DNA of 64,000 nucleotides, taken from the NCBI GenBank assembly GCA_958496175.1, contig OY292277.1:4030001-4094000 (forward strand), given 5' to 3'. Every line of letters starts with the position of its first letter. Positions within the stretch are counted from its first letter, which is position 1. A program made the translations under genes and the position numbers. The stretch is from Sisyra terminalis. Taxonomy: Eukaryota > Arthropoda > Insecta > Neuroptera > Sisyridae. Below the pieces are notes generated by a model. The model was not told where the DNA came from and did not search any database. It saw only the letters and a list, made by a program, of their open reading frames with translations. Of this stretch, positions 62,661-64,000 are shown piece by piece.

Positions 62661-64000
62661 ATAGATGGCGTGCGTCAGGTGAAATGATAAAAATTAGTAG
62701 TCTCATTAATTAGTCTCATTAATTAGTATGAACATTTTTTCCAAAAATTCGATCAATTTGATTTTTTTACGGTAAATTTTGTAAAAATTAATTATATTGA
62801 GTTACTAAAATGTACTTCAAAGTGCAGTGATTATCGATAAGACTTGGTCGTACCAATCGTGACGTCACGATAGGGGTAGAAATCAATAACAATCAAGAAA
62901 CAAATGAAACTCGGAAAAGAACTCCTGTGGATTAGGCCTACTGGAGATACCACAACAGAAAAAAAAACGTGCCCTTAACACCTGGTGGTGGTGTGGAAAT
63001 GAGTTTGCTTTGGATTTACAAATTGTAATAACTATGTAATAAATAGCTACAAATCATTTCCCAAAATAAGAAAAATGAGAATTTTGACAATTTTCGGGAA
63101 AAATATTCACATTTCGTCCGCTGTAACTCGCCACCCGTTAGATTAACGAAATAAAGTGTTGATACAAAAATTATAGGGAATTTTGTCTTCTTTAAATTTG
63201 GATTTGACTTTTTTTTCGTGGGATTAACCGTTACGGAGTTAAATTGAAAAAACTAATTTTTCGTACTTTTAATCCAAAATGGAGGATCGTGATTGCAAAT
63301 GACCTCTCTCCCCTCCCCCAAGGTTGAAAATTTAGAATTTTCACCAGGGCTCCTAACCCTATAACATATTCCAAAATCAGAGTTTTTCCCATGAATATTC
63401 GGTTTTGATTTGATGTTGAAGCATGGCCAAGAGGACCCCATGATTTTCTTCTCTTTGGGTTATTGTAGTGGACCAAATTTGCACCCCCAGCTACTATTTT
63501 ATACAAACAATCTTTTATTATACTTGAAAAGCAGTATTTATCTCAAACATAGTTGTCATTCAAAGTTTTTCGGCTTCAATTGGTAAAGAACCCAATTTCC
63601 ATGTTCCCGAATCTTATCCAATGATTTTAAGCAATGTGAAATTGCTAGTTGAGTCCCTTGTAAAGTACCTGAAAGTTTTTTGGTATTTAAGACAAATCTT
63701 CCTGTAATAATGTTACCAATTCGTTGTTTTCATAACCTTTCAGTCTTCAACTACGTTCTTTGTCTTCCACATCAAAGAGACCTAATGGTTATGTTCAAAA
63801 AATAGTTAAAATTTTTTAAGCAAATATCAAAGTATCAAAACATAAAGTAGCTGGTAATTTTTAAATTTACTTGGTAAAGTTAAGTTTAAGAAATATTCAT
63901 TTAAAAAGCAAAAGAAAAACCCTTAATTTTTAACCTTTTGAAACCCCTAAAATAAATTCTCTCCCTTAAGACAGTCTTATCACATATTACTACAAGTAAC
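62661..64000. other. Unannotated DNA at the right edge
   Basis: Moderately AT-rich. 63231-63506 is open for 91 codons on the minus strand, without similarity that I recognise and with a second overlapping frame. The composition (gctgtaactcgccacccgtt, ccctcccccaaggttg) suggests repeat sequence more than a gene. No calpain exon seen. Confidence 0.4.

Noticed and set aside
63231..63506. 91-codon minus-strand frame with a second overlapping frame
   Set aside because: Two overlapping open frames and no recognisable motif. The context looks like repeat DNA; a gene cannot be supported.
1..64000. CRISPR arrays, tRNA or rRNA genes, bacterial-type operons
   Set aside because: I saw no regularly spaced short repeats, no cloverleaf-type sequence and no rRNA words; the gene structure is clearly eukaryotic.

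Overview
This is an AT-rich window of animal nuclear DNA, almost certainly from an insect. The genes have short to medium introns with GT-AG junctions. They encode an insect-type fatty acyl-CoA reductase, an invertebrate B-type lamin, a small integral membrane protein and a classical calpain. The repeats (Helitrons with TC...CTAG ends, mariner, Jockey, RTE and Penelope remnants, and many foldback elements) fit an insect with a repeat-rich genome. A beetle is plausible but the window does not prove it.

Layout. 1-9.5 kb is mostly non-coding AT-rich DNA. It holds a tandem duplication at the left edge, one candidate first coding exon (3056-3104, minus) and a dead mariner copy. 9525-12078 (minus) is a complete six-exon fatty acyl-CoA reductase gene of 567 codons. 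12-44 kb is a gene desert rich in transposons: foldback elements near 15.8, 18.6-21.1, 27.3-29.1 and 33.3-34.6 kb, a Helitron at 19-20.4 kb, a GC-rich 206-bp palindrome at 24.6 kb, and remnants of RTE and Jockey retrotransposons. 44336-46172 (plus) is a complete two-exon lamin gene of 592 residues ending in a CaaX box. It converges on a two-exon SMIM12-like gene of 88 residues (47137-47462, minus). A Penelope-like remnant follows at 48.5-49.4 kb. 51683-58545 (minus) holds nine 3' exons of a calpain gene. Its 5' exons, with the catalytic cysteine, lie beyond the right edge or were not found. Calpain introns carry a Helitron and a foldback element, and the space upstream carries more foldback copies.

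The genes are unrelated housekeeping or lipid-metabolism genes, with no operon-like relationship. The most unusual content is a set of large, nearly full-length inverted-repeat (foldback) elements without recognisable transposase. At least five families have different tips but share internal blocks: a 'gagcccttaatattaa'-like block, then 'ctctacaaaaaaggt', then 'aaaagttattca'. Two have exact 8-bp target duplications. A third is nested in another element whose second copy preserves the empty site. One carries a 139-codon open reading frame between its arms.
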